Assembly: GCA_046728115.1 (NCBI GenBank)
Contig: JBKPDW010000298.1
Location: 1 to 5,330, forward strand
Source: CAVSWN01 sp046728115
GTDB lineage: Bacteria; Acidobacteriota; Vicinamibacteria; Vicinamibacterales; CAVVIG01
Reading direction: 5' to 3'
DNA length: 5,330 nt
Under the pieces are notes generated by a model. That model was not told where the DNA came from, ran no database searches, and saw only the letters and a program-made list of their open reading frames with translations. Below are positions 1-5,330 of the stretch, piece after piece. Position numbers and translations under genes: made by a program. The stretch's first letter is position 1, and every line of letters starts with the position of its first letter.

Positions 1-132
1 GCTCAAAGTAAATCGAGAGCACTATCCGAGCACGAGGCCGGTGCGGTCCCGAACGACTGGCCCGCCAAATCCTTCATGTGACGATCGCCAGGAGGAAGAC
101 CGGTGTCAAGACATTGATGACATCTTTTAGAA
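1..132. other. Left-edge stretch with no supported gene
   Basis: I see no open frame with a ribosome site, no RNA gene and no mobile-element end here. The only complete small frame is a 24-codon minus-strand ORF from an ATG at 77 to a TGA at 5-3, without a Shine-Dalgarno and without recognisable similarity. The stretch is most likely an intergenic space after the permease operon. Confidence 0.5.
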
Positions 133-147
133 GAGCGACCAGCGCTC
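133..147 (-). terminator. Weak hairpin after the permease stop, possible terminator
   Basis: Downstream of the permease stop the minus strand can fold GAGCG-CTGGT-CGCTC, followed by TTCTAAAAG. The five-base stem is all but one G-C pairs, yet the following tract has only three Ts broken by a C, so it is a poor intrinsic terminator. An overlapping perfect palindrome CGCTCGCGAGCG (143-154) could compete for the same bases. Confidence 0.25.
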
Positions 148-170
148 GCGAGCGTTGACCTCCTCACGGA

Positions 171-695
171 TCACTCCGCTCTGAGGATCGCCGCCGGCGC
201 AGTCTTGAACAGTCGCGCCGACGCGAGAAGCGCGGCGCACGCACCGGTCGCCAACAGAATTGTCGGAACGGCGACCAACGTCGTCGCGTCGCGCGGACCC
301 ACTCCATGAAGCAACGATGACAGCGATGGTCCCGCGGCAACCGCGCCTGCGACTCCGACTGCCGCGCCAGCGGTGCAGATGAAGAGGCAGGGACCCAGCA
401 CGGTCCACAACACCGCTCGATGCGACGCGCCGAGCGCCAGGCGCACGCCGATCTCGCGCCATCGCGCCGCAACTTCGCCCGTGGTGAGCCCGTAGATCCC
501 AATCACCGAAAGCAGCACTGCGAGGCCGGCAAACGTCATCGAGAGCTCCGCGCTGAAGCGCGCAACCGATCGGCGTTCCTCGAGGAGATCCTCGAGACGG
601 CGGATGCGATCCGCTGCCAGCATCGGAGCGACGCGCTGAATCTGGCTGGTCAGCGGCCCGAGCATGGACCGCGGATCGCCGCTCGCACGGACCAA
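171..695 (-). pseudogene. Out-of-frame C-terminal part of the ADOP permease
   Basis: In the -1 frame relative to the main part, 174 codons continue the permease without interruption, from LVRASGDPRSMLGPL to the stop TGA at 173-171. They supply the end of the second MacB-like domain, then helices at about 733-751, 777-800 and 817-838 of the rejoined protein, with the second FtsX signature RWREIGVRLALGASH (756-770) and the typical end TAPAAILRAE. Joining the two frames gives 852 residues, a normal length for the family. An internal ATG at 665 lies 16 nt before the end of the upstream frame and could in principle start a 164-residue fragment, but such a piece alone should not make a functional permease. 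It is labelled a pseudogene fragment because of the break; a sequencing error would make the gene whole. Confidence 0.82.
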
Positions 696-2728
696 AAGAA
701 CGCCGGCTCCGATCGCACCTGCTCTACGGGCACGTACATCGCGGCCCTGTCTGGCTGCCCGGCCGGTGTCACGTCGGCGACGACGCCGACGACTGACACG
801 GGCACCTCCACGAGCGAGGCTTCGAGGCGCGCGCCGACCGGGTTCGCGCCGCCGAGCACGTCGCGGACGAACGTCGCGTTCACGATGGCGACGGCGGGGC
901 TCGTTTGGAGGTCGCTGTCCGCGAATGGTCGGCCCGCCGTGACAGGCGCGCCAATCGTGCGGAAGTAGTGGGCGCTGACGGGACGAAGCACCGCAACGGC
1001 CGGTGGCACCGCCGGCCCCGTAATCCGCACCGAGCTGCGCAGGCCCGTCACCTGCGTCGGCAGCTGCAGCGACACCGCCGCGTCCTCGACGCCCGGAAGC
1101 GCGCGCGCGCTTTCGATCAGCTGTCGAAACAGCTGTCGTGCGTCGACGCCGGTCCCGCGAAGGTACAGATCCGTGGCAACCAGGCGTTCGGCGGTGAAGC
1201 CGTTGTCGACGGTCACGAGATTCGTCAGGCTTCGAGCGAGAAGGCCGGCAGCGATGCTCGAGGCGACGGCCATCGATACTTGCGCGAGCACCAGTCCTCT
1301 GCGAACGTGACGCGTCGACCGCATGTCGAGTGGTTGCAAGACTCCCGAATCGTACGAGCCAGCGAGTCGCAGCGCCGGGACGATCGCCACAGCGAATCCG
1401 ACGCACGCCGTCGCGAGGAATCCAACGACGAGTATTCGGCTGTCGATCGCGATCTCCGCGACGCGAGGGATCCCGGCCGGTGCCATCGCTACGAGCGCGT
1501 GCAGCGTCCACTGCGCGGTCGTCAAGCCGAGCGCGCCACCGACGACGACGAGTACGAACGTTTCGGTGATGAGCTGCGAGAGCAGGCGACGGTGTGTGGC
1601 GCCGAGAATGCGGCGCACCGCGATCTCCCGCGCGCGTTCCGTAGCGAGGGCGCCGATCAGCGCTGCAACATTTGCCGACACGATAAGCAGAATCACGAGC
1701 GTCGACGCCAATAGCACGGCCAGCGCCATGCGGACATCCGCCACTTCGCCCCGATGGACATCGTCGGCCCACGCCGTTCGTGCGCCCGATGAGATGGCGC
1801 GAGCAGCGGCGCCGAGCTGCGCGCTGGCCTGATCGATCGTTCTGTCCGCGCGAAGCCGCGCAATCATCGTGAGCTCGCGGTCGTCGCCGTCGCGCTCCTG
1901 CGCCGTCAGAGGTCGCCACACATCAGCGTCAGACGGCAGCTGTCCAACCGTCGGCCCAATCCCCACAACCGTGTGTGCGACGCCGTCGATTCTGACGACA
2001 CGACCCACGATCGACGCGTCGCTTCCAAATTCACCCTCCCACAACGTACGGCCGAGAACGACGACCGGGTCGCCGCCGGAAATCTCCGTGGCTGCGAACC
2101 CGCGGCCGACCGACGGTCCGATGCCGAGCGTGCTGAACACATCGCCGTGCACGCGTGCGACCAGCACGTGCGAGGGACGCGCACCCGGACCGCTCAGGAC
2201 GCGAGTCGCCGTGGTGTAAGCGGCGGCCGACGTGAACGCATCCAGGCGGCCGAACCGATCCACTTCCCCAGGCGTCAGCGCGCGCGGGCCGGTCACCGGC
2301 GCGGTTCCAGCCGTGGAGACACGCACGAGCCGATCGGGAAACGGATAGGGAAGCGGCCGGAGCAGCACCCAATCCACGACTGAATAGGTAGCGGTGTTCA
2401 AGCCGATGCCGAGCGCGAGCGACAGCACCGCCGCCAACGTCGGCAGCGGCGTACGCCGCAGAACGCGCACGGCATACGCGGCGTCGCGAGCGATGTCGTC
2501 GATCCACGCGAAGGTGCGCGCATCGCGATGACGCTCCTTCGTCTGATCGACACCCCCCAGCGCAAGTCGCGCGGAGCGCCGGGCATCAGCCGGCGCCATG
2601 CCGCGCCTGCAAAAGTCCTCCTCGAGGAGCAACAGGTGCGCAGCAATTTCGCGAGTCAGGTCGGCGTCGGCGCGCTCGCTGCGAAAAAGGTTCGCAATGC
2701 GCCACAGGATTCGCCTGAGCGCCTTCAT
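650..2728 (-). CDS. ADOP-type duplicated FtsX/MacB permease, main part, ending at a premature stop
   Basis: This frame encodes 692 residues, of which the first 678 belong to the permease. In order it has a cytoplasmic N-terminal helical domain typical of ADOP proteins (about 1-90, with DADLTREIAAHL), a first membrane helix (about 95-122, ending VLLRPLPYP), a MacB-like periplasmic domain (about 125-330), three helices (about 334-355, 388-412, 430-455) with the FtsX signature RAREIAVRRILGATHRRLL (365-383), a fifth helix (about 476-498) and a second MacB-like domain (about 505-700). Family members are roughly 800-850 residues and lack their own ATPase; related FtsX/MacB permeases work with ABC ATPases as mechanotransmission or efflux machines, but the substrate of ADOP proteins is unknown. 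The start overlaps the PadR stop in ATGA. After F678 the frame runs into 14 alien residues and a TGA at 652-650, so the final three helices are lost unless the frame is restored. Confidence 0.88.
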   Translation of the reverse strand: MKALRRILWRIANLFRSERADADLTREIAAHLLLLEEDFCRRGMAPADARRSARLALGGVDQTKERHRDARTFAWIDDIARDAAYAVRVLRRTPLPTLAAVLSLALGIGLNTATYSVVDWVLLRPLPYPFPDRLVRVSTAGTAPVTGPRALTPGEVDRFGRLDAFTSAAAYTTATRVLSGPGARPSHVLVARVHGDVFSTLGIGPSVGRGFAATEISGGDPVVVLGRTLWEGEFGSDASIVGRVVRIDGVAHTVVGIGPTVGQLPSDADVWRPLTAQERDGDDRELTMIARLRADRTIDQASAQLGAAARAISSGARTAWADDVHRGEVADVRMALAVLLASTLVILLIVSANVAALIGALATERAREIAVRRILGATHRRLLSQLITETFVLVVVGGALGLTTAQWTLHALVAMAPAGIPRVAEIAIDSRILVVGFLATACVGFAVAIVPALRLAGSYDSGVLQPLDMRSTRHVRRGLVLAQVSMAVASSIAAGLLARSLTNLVTVDNGFTAERLVATDLYLRGTGVDARQLFRQLIESARALPGVEDAAVSLQLPTQVTGLRSSVRITGPAVPPAVAVLRPVSAHYFRTIGAPVTAGRPFADSDLQTSPAVAIVNATFVRDVLGGANPVGARLEASLVEVPVSVVGVVADVTPAGQPDRAAMYVPVEQVRSEPAFFWSVRAAIRGPCSGR
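694..697 (-). other. Frameshift site in a homopolymer within the permease gene
   Basis: The minus strand reads GCG TTC TTT TGG at the break. Adding one T to the four-T run gives GCG TTC TTT TTG GTC CGT, that is AFFLVR, which leads directly into the downstream frame. The protein motif with a short hydrophobic strand followed by VRASGDP is what the family shows at this position. A one-base loss in the run therefore explains the break exactly. Confidence 0.8.
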
Positions 2729-3075
2729 TCGCCTTCGCTCGTCAGCAGCCGGTTGACGAGAGCGGTGGACCGTTGCCAGCGCTCGACCTGCGCCGCGAGC
2801 TCCTTCGATCCCGCGGCGGTGATCGAGTAGTAGCGCGCCTCGCGATTGTTCTCGGTGGTGCGCCAGGCGCCCTTGATCAGCCCTTTCTGTTCCAGGCGCA
2901 CCAGCGCGGGATAGAGGCTGCCCTGATTGAGCCTGACGGGCCCGGTCGACAGCTGCTCGATGCGCGCAGCGATCCCATACGCGTGTTGCGGACCCATCGT
3001 TCTGAGCGTGCGCAGGACGATCAGGTCGAGCGTGCCGGGCAGGAACTCGACGCGCGCCTCTCCACCAGACGGCAT
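2725..3075 (-). CDS. PadR-family transcriptional repressor
   Basis: This 116-residue protein has the PadR winged-helix fold. It shows the opening FLPGTLDLIVLRTL (11-24) and HAYGIAARIEQL (31-42), the recognition-helix region NQGSLYPALVRLEQKGLIKG (50-69), the wing with NNREARYYSITAAG (76-89), and a single C-terminal dimerisation helix to about 112, as in the short PadR-s2 type linked to acidobacterial permeases. The ATG at 3075 is preferred. A GTG at 3099 would add eight residues (MEIDHHST) but lies inside the operator and upstream of the predicted transcription start. The gene overlaps the permease start by four bases (ATGA), so the repressor and its target are translated together and the operator probably gives negative self-control. 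The inducing ligand cannot be read from the sequence. Confidence 0.9.
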   Translation of the reverse strand: MPSGGEARVEFLPGTLDLIVLRTLRTMGPQHAYGIAARIEQLSTGPVRLNQGSLYPALVRLEQKGLIKGAWRTTENNREARYYSITAAGSKELAAQVERWQRSTALVNRLLTSEGE

Positions 3076-3081
3076 AGTGGA

Positions 3082-3110
3082 ATGATGATCGATCTCCACT
3101 TTACCGTCAA
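3082..3110 (-). promoter_or_regulatory. Sigma-70-like promoter of the padR-permease operon, probably leaderless
   Basis: On the minus strand TTGACG (3110-3105, five of six matches to TTGACA) is followed after exactly 17 nt by CATCAT (3087-3082, four of six matches to TATAAT). Six bases then separate the -10 from the ATG at 3075, so the expected first transcribed base is the A of the start codon or a neighbour. No Shine-Dalgarno precedes that ATG, which agrees with a leaderless message. The -10 is weak, so the call rests on the -35, the spacing and the operator that covers it. Confidence 0.55.
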
Positions 3111-3117
3111 GTGGAGA
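3093..3117. promoter_or_regulatory. Palindromic operator, probable PadR binding site
   Basis: Arms TCTCCACTT (3093-3101) and AAGTGGAGA (3109-3117) are perfect reverse complements of nine bases around a seven-base spacer. Inside the spacer ACcGT adds two more symmetric pairs, so 11 of 12 positions are symmetric about 3105. The site covers the -35-like hexamer of the PadR gene and is centred about 30 bp upstream of its ATG, the classic position for self-repression. PadR dimers bind dyad sites of this size; binding by this PadR is inferred. Confidence 0.7.
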
Positions 3118-3153
3118 GAGCCAGTAGGTTCGTGTCGAGATCAGGCCATTTTG

Positions 3154-3789
3154 CTATCGCAGCAGCACGGCAATGCCGGTAATCACCAGCGCGCCGGCCC
3201 ACAACCAGTCCAGGTTGAACCATGCAGTGCGCAGGAATGCGAGCCCCAGCTTTCGATACACGACCCACGCGGCTAGCGTCATCACGAGGAGATAGGCTGC
3301 GGTGTGGACGCCGACTGCCAGCAGGCCGCCCAGCGGCGTTCCGGCGCTCATTGACATTGCGTGGGCCGCGTGATCACCGGCGGCCGCCGACACATCGGCC
3401 GGCATGGTCATCATCCACGGCAGCAACATGAAGCCCGCTCCGTGTGCCGACGCCATGAGGAACGACCAGACCGTCAGGTCGCGGAAGCCCACCTGCATCC
3501 CGCCAAACCGCGGATGTCGATGGCGCCACAGCCGATAACCCCCGAGCGCGATCAGCATTGTCGCGATGACGGCCTTCAACACGTGCACCGGGACCACTAC
3601 GCCCGCCATCGTTGCCGCCGCCAGAACCGTGGCGACGGCCACCGCGTGGCCGAGCGCGATGGGCGGCAGCGCGCGCCACACCCCCCGCGCGCTCCCCTGC
3701 TGCATCCCCAGCGCCACGGCAAACAGCCATCCCATCCCCAGGTTGATCCCGTGGTAAGCACCGAGCACGAACATCGCATTCCATGCCAT
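3154..3789 (-). CDS. Six-helix membrane protein with intramembrane histidines, partner of SBP56
   Basis: This 211-residue inner-membrane protein is not one I can assign to a named family. Hydrophobic segments lie at about 4-29, 41-62, 64-86, 103-128, 151-178 and 191-210. Conserved-looking motifs carry histidines within or beside helices: AYHGINLGMGWLF (11-23), IALGHAVAV (44-52, H48), RHRHPRFGGMQVGFRDL (89-105), MASAHGAGFMLLP (112-124, H116) and H162. The loop between helices 4 and 5 is rich in Met and His (MMTMP, then GDHAAHAMSMS, 126-148). The layout recalls the LysE/NicO/UreH/DsbD-like transporter folds, where helix-borne histidines handle metal ions, but I see no diagnostic NicO HxxxxD signature. 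The gene starts 17 nt after SBP56, so it likely serves that enzyme, for example in metal supply or export of a sulfur or peroxide product; this is inference. The ATG at 3789 is chosen from the ribosome site and hydrophobicity. Confidence 0.85.
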   Translation of the reverse strand: MAWNAMFVLGAYHGINLGMGWLFAVALGMQQGSARGVWRALPPIALGHAVAVATVLAAATMAGVVVPVHVLKAVIATMLIALGGYRLWRHRHPRFGGMQVGFRDLTVWSFLMASAHGAGFMLLPWMMTMPADVSAAAGDHAAHAMSMSAGTPLGGLLAVGVHTAAYLLVMTLAAWVVYRKLGLAFLRTAWFNLDWLWAGALVITGIAVLLR

Positions 3790-3799
3790 GACGCTCGTT

Positions 3800-3804
3800 C
3801 TCCC
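3800..3804 (-). promoter_or_regulatory. Shine-Dalgarno in the SBP56-membrane protein junction
   Basis: The minus strand has GGGAG ten nt before the ATG at 3789, inside the 17-nt gap after the SBP56 stop codon (3809-3807). It fixes the start at 3789. The open frame continues upstream to 3948, but that part is antisense-like Arg-rich sequence overlapping the SBP56 gene and lacks the protein's hydrophobic character. The short gap implies one transcript and probable translational coupling. Confidence 0.6.
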
Positions 3805-3806
3805 GT

Positions 3807-5228
3807 TCAGGCGTAGCAGTACGAGTCGGACGATGCGTCGCCGCCCTCGAGGCGAACCTGGTGCATGCGCATGCCGTCGGACTGCAGGAAGAACCCGGGA
3901 TCCAGCTCCATGCCGCCTCCAGGCCGCACGTTGACTCTGGCCATCCACCCGCGGATACCGTCCGGATAGAACTGATCATCCCAAGGCGTGTAGAGAGCGT
4001 TCGTGAAGTAGATGCGTTTCCCGTCCCGGCTGATTTCGACCATCTGCGGGCCGCCGTTCAGCGGCTGCGCCGGGTTGCTCGGATGCGCGGCACGGCCGAC
4101 GATCCCGCCCAGTCGAAACGAGCTGACCTTCTTCGGTTTGAACGGATCGCTGACGTCGTACTGGATGAACTCGCCCGTGCCCCAGCACGAGACGTACAGG
4201 AACCGGTCATCGATTGAAAGATTGATATCGGTCACGAGCGGCGCGACGGCCTTGAAGCCTTGCAGGATCGGCGGCAGCTTCTCAGGACCAGCGGGCTCTG
4301 CGGGAATCTCGATGACCTTCTTGATCGCCCATTTCCCATTCGATCCGTTTGAGCCGTTCTGGCCTGTTTCACGGTACCAGAGCCAGATCGACGATGAGAG
4401 GTCCTTGAGGGAAACCACCACGCAGGCAAACCCGTAAGCCCGCGTCGGGTCGTGCGCCGGCCGTAATTCGAGAGTCATCTGTTGCTCGGGGCCGAGGTCC
4501 AGCTCCTGTAGGTGGCGCCGGCGACGCAAGTCCCACACGTGCAACTTGCTGCCGTACTTTCCGCCGAGCAGCAGTTCGGGGTTCACACCGTCCTTGACCA
4601 TGTTGGGCGTGCCCCACGTGCTCGTGACCATGGTGTCCAGTCCCAGGTGCCACCAGACGTCGTACGCCAGCTTTTGCGGTCCGCGGTCGATTTCCCAACG
4701 ACCGCGCACGTCGAATGTTTCGGGGTCCATCACGAACGTGCCCCCGGGACCGTTGCCGTCGGGCGCGCCCAACGCGCTCGCGTAGATGCCGTCCGGTCCG
4801 CAATGCACCGTGTTCGGCCCCGAATACCCCGCGCGCTTGGCCAGAGTCTCCGCTTCGATGACCTTCACGACCGTCGGGCGTCGCGGATCAGGCTTCGTGT
4901 CGAGAACGTGAATTCTGGATGAGTTGATCCCGGGCACGACCAGATACCGACGCTCCATGTGCGGATGCGGCGCGTACGGGCAGAGGCACGAGCTGCAGGC
5001 GTTCCAGCCGAAGTGGTGCAACTCATCGCCCGGCTGCGTCATGTTCGTCTGACCCACGAGGTGGCCGTAGCTCTTGGACTGTGGATCGACGTCGACCACA
5101 CCAATCGCGTCGGGCGATCCGTTCTTCTTCGGGTTGATGAGTGCCAGATACGCGAGCTTCTCCGGCGGTGATTGCATGGCCATCGATGGCGAGGGGTAAA
5201 ACGTCGGATCGGGTGTCAGTAGAGGCAT
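3807..5228 (-). CDS. Selenium-binding protein SBP56/SELENBP1 family (methanethiol oxidase-like)
   Basis: This is a 473-residue member of the SBP56/SELENBP1 family, close to the usual length of about 460-470. Characterised members are copper-containing methanethiol oxidases that convert methanethiol, oxygen and water to formaldehyde, hydrogen sulfide and hydrogen peroxide. Family landmarks visible here are DELHHFGWNACSSC at residues 68-81 (with the CSSC at 78-81 and a further C83), NTVHCGPDG at 139-147, SIDDRFLYVS at 338-347, NGGPQMVEISRDGKRIYFTN at 391-410 and DQFYPDGIRG at 418-427. The rest looks like repeated beta-propeller blades. There is no signal peptide, so a cytoplasmic location is inferred, unlike the exported Hyphomicrobium MtoX. 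The N-terminal CxxCGPGY motif of the animal and plant proteins is absent, and the usual C-terminal GGDCSSD reads GGDASSD (463-469). Residues 291-298 are a small Asn-Gly-Ser repeat in a loop. Family membership is firm; the oxidase activity is inferred. Confidence 0.93.
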   Translation of the reverse strand: MPLLTPDPTFYPSPSMAMQSPPEKLAYLALINPKKNGSPDAIGVVDVDPQSKSYGHLVGQTNMTQPGDELHHFGWNACSSCLCPYAPHPHMERRYLVVPGINSSRIHVLDTKPDPRRPTVVKVIEAETLAKRAGYSGPNTVHCGPDGIYASALGAPDGNGPGGTFVMDPETFDVRGRWEIDRGPQKLAYDVWWHLGLDTMVTSTWGTPNMVKDGVNPELLLGGKYGSKLHVWDLRRRRHLQELDLGPEQQMTLELRPAHDPTRAYGFACVVVSLKDLSSSIWLWYRETGQNGSNGSNGKWAIKKVIEIPAEPAGPEKLPPILQGFKAVAPLVTDINLSIDDRFLYVSCWGTGEFIQYDVSDPFKPKKVSSFRLGGIVGRAAHPSNPAQPLNGGPQMVEISRDGKRIYFTNALYTPWDDQFYPDGIRGWMARVNVRPGGGMELDPGFFLQSDGMRMHQVRLEGGDASSDSYCYA

Positions 5229-5235
5229 TGTTTTT

Positions 5236-5240
5236 TCTCC
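5236..5240 (-). promoter_or_regulatory. Shine-Dalgarno that decides the start of the SBP56 gene
   Basis: The minus strand reads GGAGA followed by AAAAACA and then ATG at 5228, which leaves 8 nt between GGAG and the ATG. This supports the ATG at 5228 over an in-frame TTG at 5258 that would add ten residues and has no comparable site upstream. The A-rich spacer is unusual in this GC-rich window and probably keeps the initiation region unstructured. Confidence 0.75.
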
Positions 5241-5274
5241 GTTGTTGACGGATGCCAACGCGAAGGACGTGGGC

Positions 5275-5330
5275 TCAGCGATTGAGAATCTGACCGCGCG
5301 CGCCCTCGAACACCGTGAGCAGCTCTCTGA
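5275..5330 (-). CDS. C-terminal tail of an upstream gene, cut by the window edge
   Basis: Reading the minus strand from the window edge gives 17 open codons ending in TGA at 5277-5275, translating as RELLTVFEGARGQILNR. Codon use looks coding: 13 of 17 third positions are G or C, and the tail resembles an ordinary amphipathic C-terminal helix. It is on the same strand as the selenium-binding-protein gene, with 46 nt between its stop and the next ATG, so the two could be co-transcribed. The tail is too short to name a family. It could also be a chance open frame, since a 17-codon stretch in GC-rich DNA is not rare. Confidence 0.45.
   Translation of the reverse strand, partial: RELLTVFEGARGQILNR

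Noticed and set aside
3..77. 24-codon minus-strand small ORF at the left edge
   Set aside because: There is no Shine-Dalgarno, no recognisable similarity, and the length is expected by chance.
143..154. Perfect 12-bp palindrome CGCTCGCGAGCG as an operator
   Set aside because: It lies just after a stop codon, has no loop or nearby promoter, and short GC palindromes are common at this base composition.
694..700. Programmed -1 frameshifting in the permease
   Set aside because: The bases around TTC TTT TGG do not form an X XXY YYZ heptamer; re-pairing of the P-site tRNA would mismatch, and I saw no obvious stimulatory hairpin just downstream.
905..1714. Long plus-strand open frame of 269 codons and other long plus-strand frames across 420-2383
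   Set aside because: They lie antisense to the permease, give Arg-rich, low-complexity translations with no domain, and are the usual shadow frames of a GC-rich gene.
696..1919. Upstream extension of the C-terminal permease frame
   Set aside because: Beyond about 695 this frame is Arg-rich noise overlapping the true permease frame; only 171-695 matches the family.
3790..3948. N-terminal extension of the membrane protein by 53 residues
   Set aside because: The extra part overlaps the SBP56 3' end, is Arg-rich and not hydrophobic, while the ATG at 3789 has a GGGAG site and opens directly into a helix.
5229..5258. TTG start giving SBP56 ten more residues
   Set aside because: The ATG at 5228 has a GGAG at 8 nt, and that ribosome site would fall inside the coding region if TTG were used.

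Overview
This window is GC-rich (roughly two-thirds G+C by eye) and every gene I can support lies on the minus strand, so it reads from high to low coordinates. The best taxonomic clue is a PadR-type repressor directly followed by a very large duplicated FtsX/MacB-type permease. This matches the 'acidobacterial duplicated orphan permease' (ADOP) arrangement, so an Acidobacteriota genome is likely, possibly the Vicinamibacteria-like high-GC lineages. That assignment is inference from gene family and base composition; there is no rRNA here.

From the right edge: 5330-5275 holds what looks like the last 17 codons of an upstream gene. After a 46-nt gap with a good Shine-Dalgarno comes a selenium-binding-protein (SBP56/SELENBP1, methanethiol-oxidase-like) gene at 5228-3807. 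Seventeen nt after its stop starts a small six-helix membrane protein (3789-3154) with histidines in the membrane segments and a His/Met-rich loop. These two form a tight operon, and the membrane protein could serve the oxidase's metal or sulfur-compound needs, but that is unproven.

A second unit follows after a short intergenic region. A 25-bp near-perfect palindrome (3093-3117) sits over a -35-like TTGACG, with a -10-like CATCAT placed so that transcription would start at or next to the ATG at 3075. This points to a leaderless, self-repressed PadR gene (3075-2725). Its stop overlaps the permease start in an ATGA (2725-2728). The permease reads through to a premature stop at 650, but its last 174 residues continue perfectly in the -1 frame (695-171). 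The break maps to a four-base T run (A run on the plus strand, 694-697), where one added T restores an 852-residue protein. This is either a recent frameshift mutation or a base-calling error.

The 170 bases at the left edge hold no convincing gene, only a weak hairpin past the permease stop. No tRNA, rRNA, CRISPR, insertion sequence or attachment site was seen. The window looks like ordinary chromosome; the items worth a second look are the SBP56-membrane protein pair, the PadR operator/leaderless promoter and the permease frameshift.
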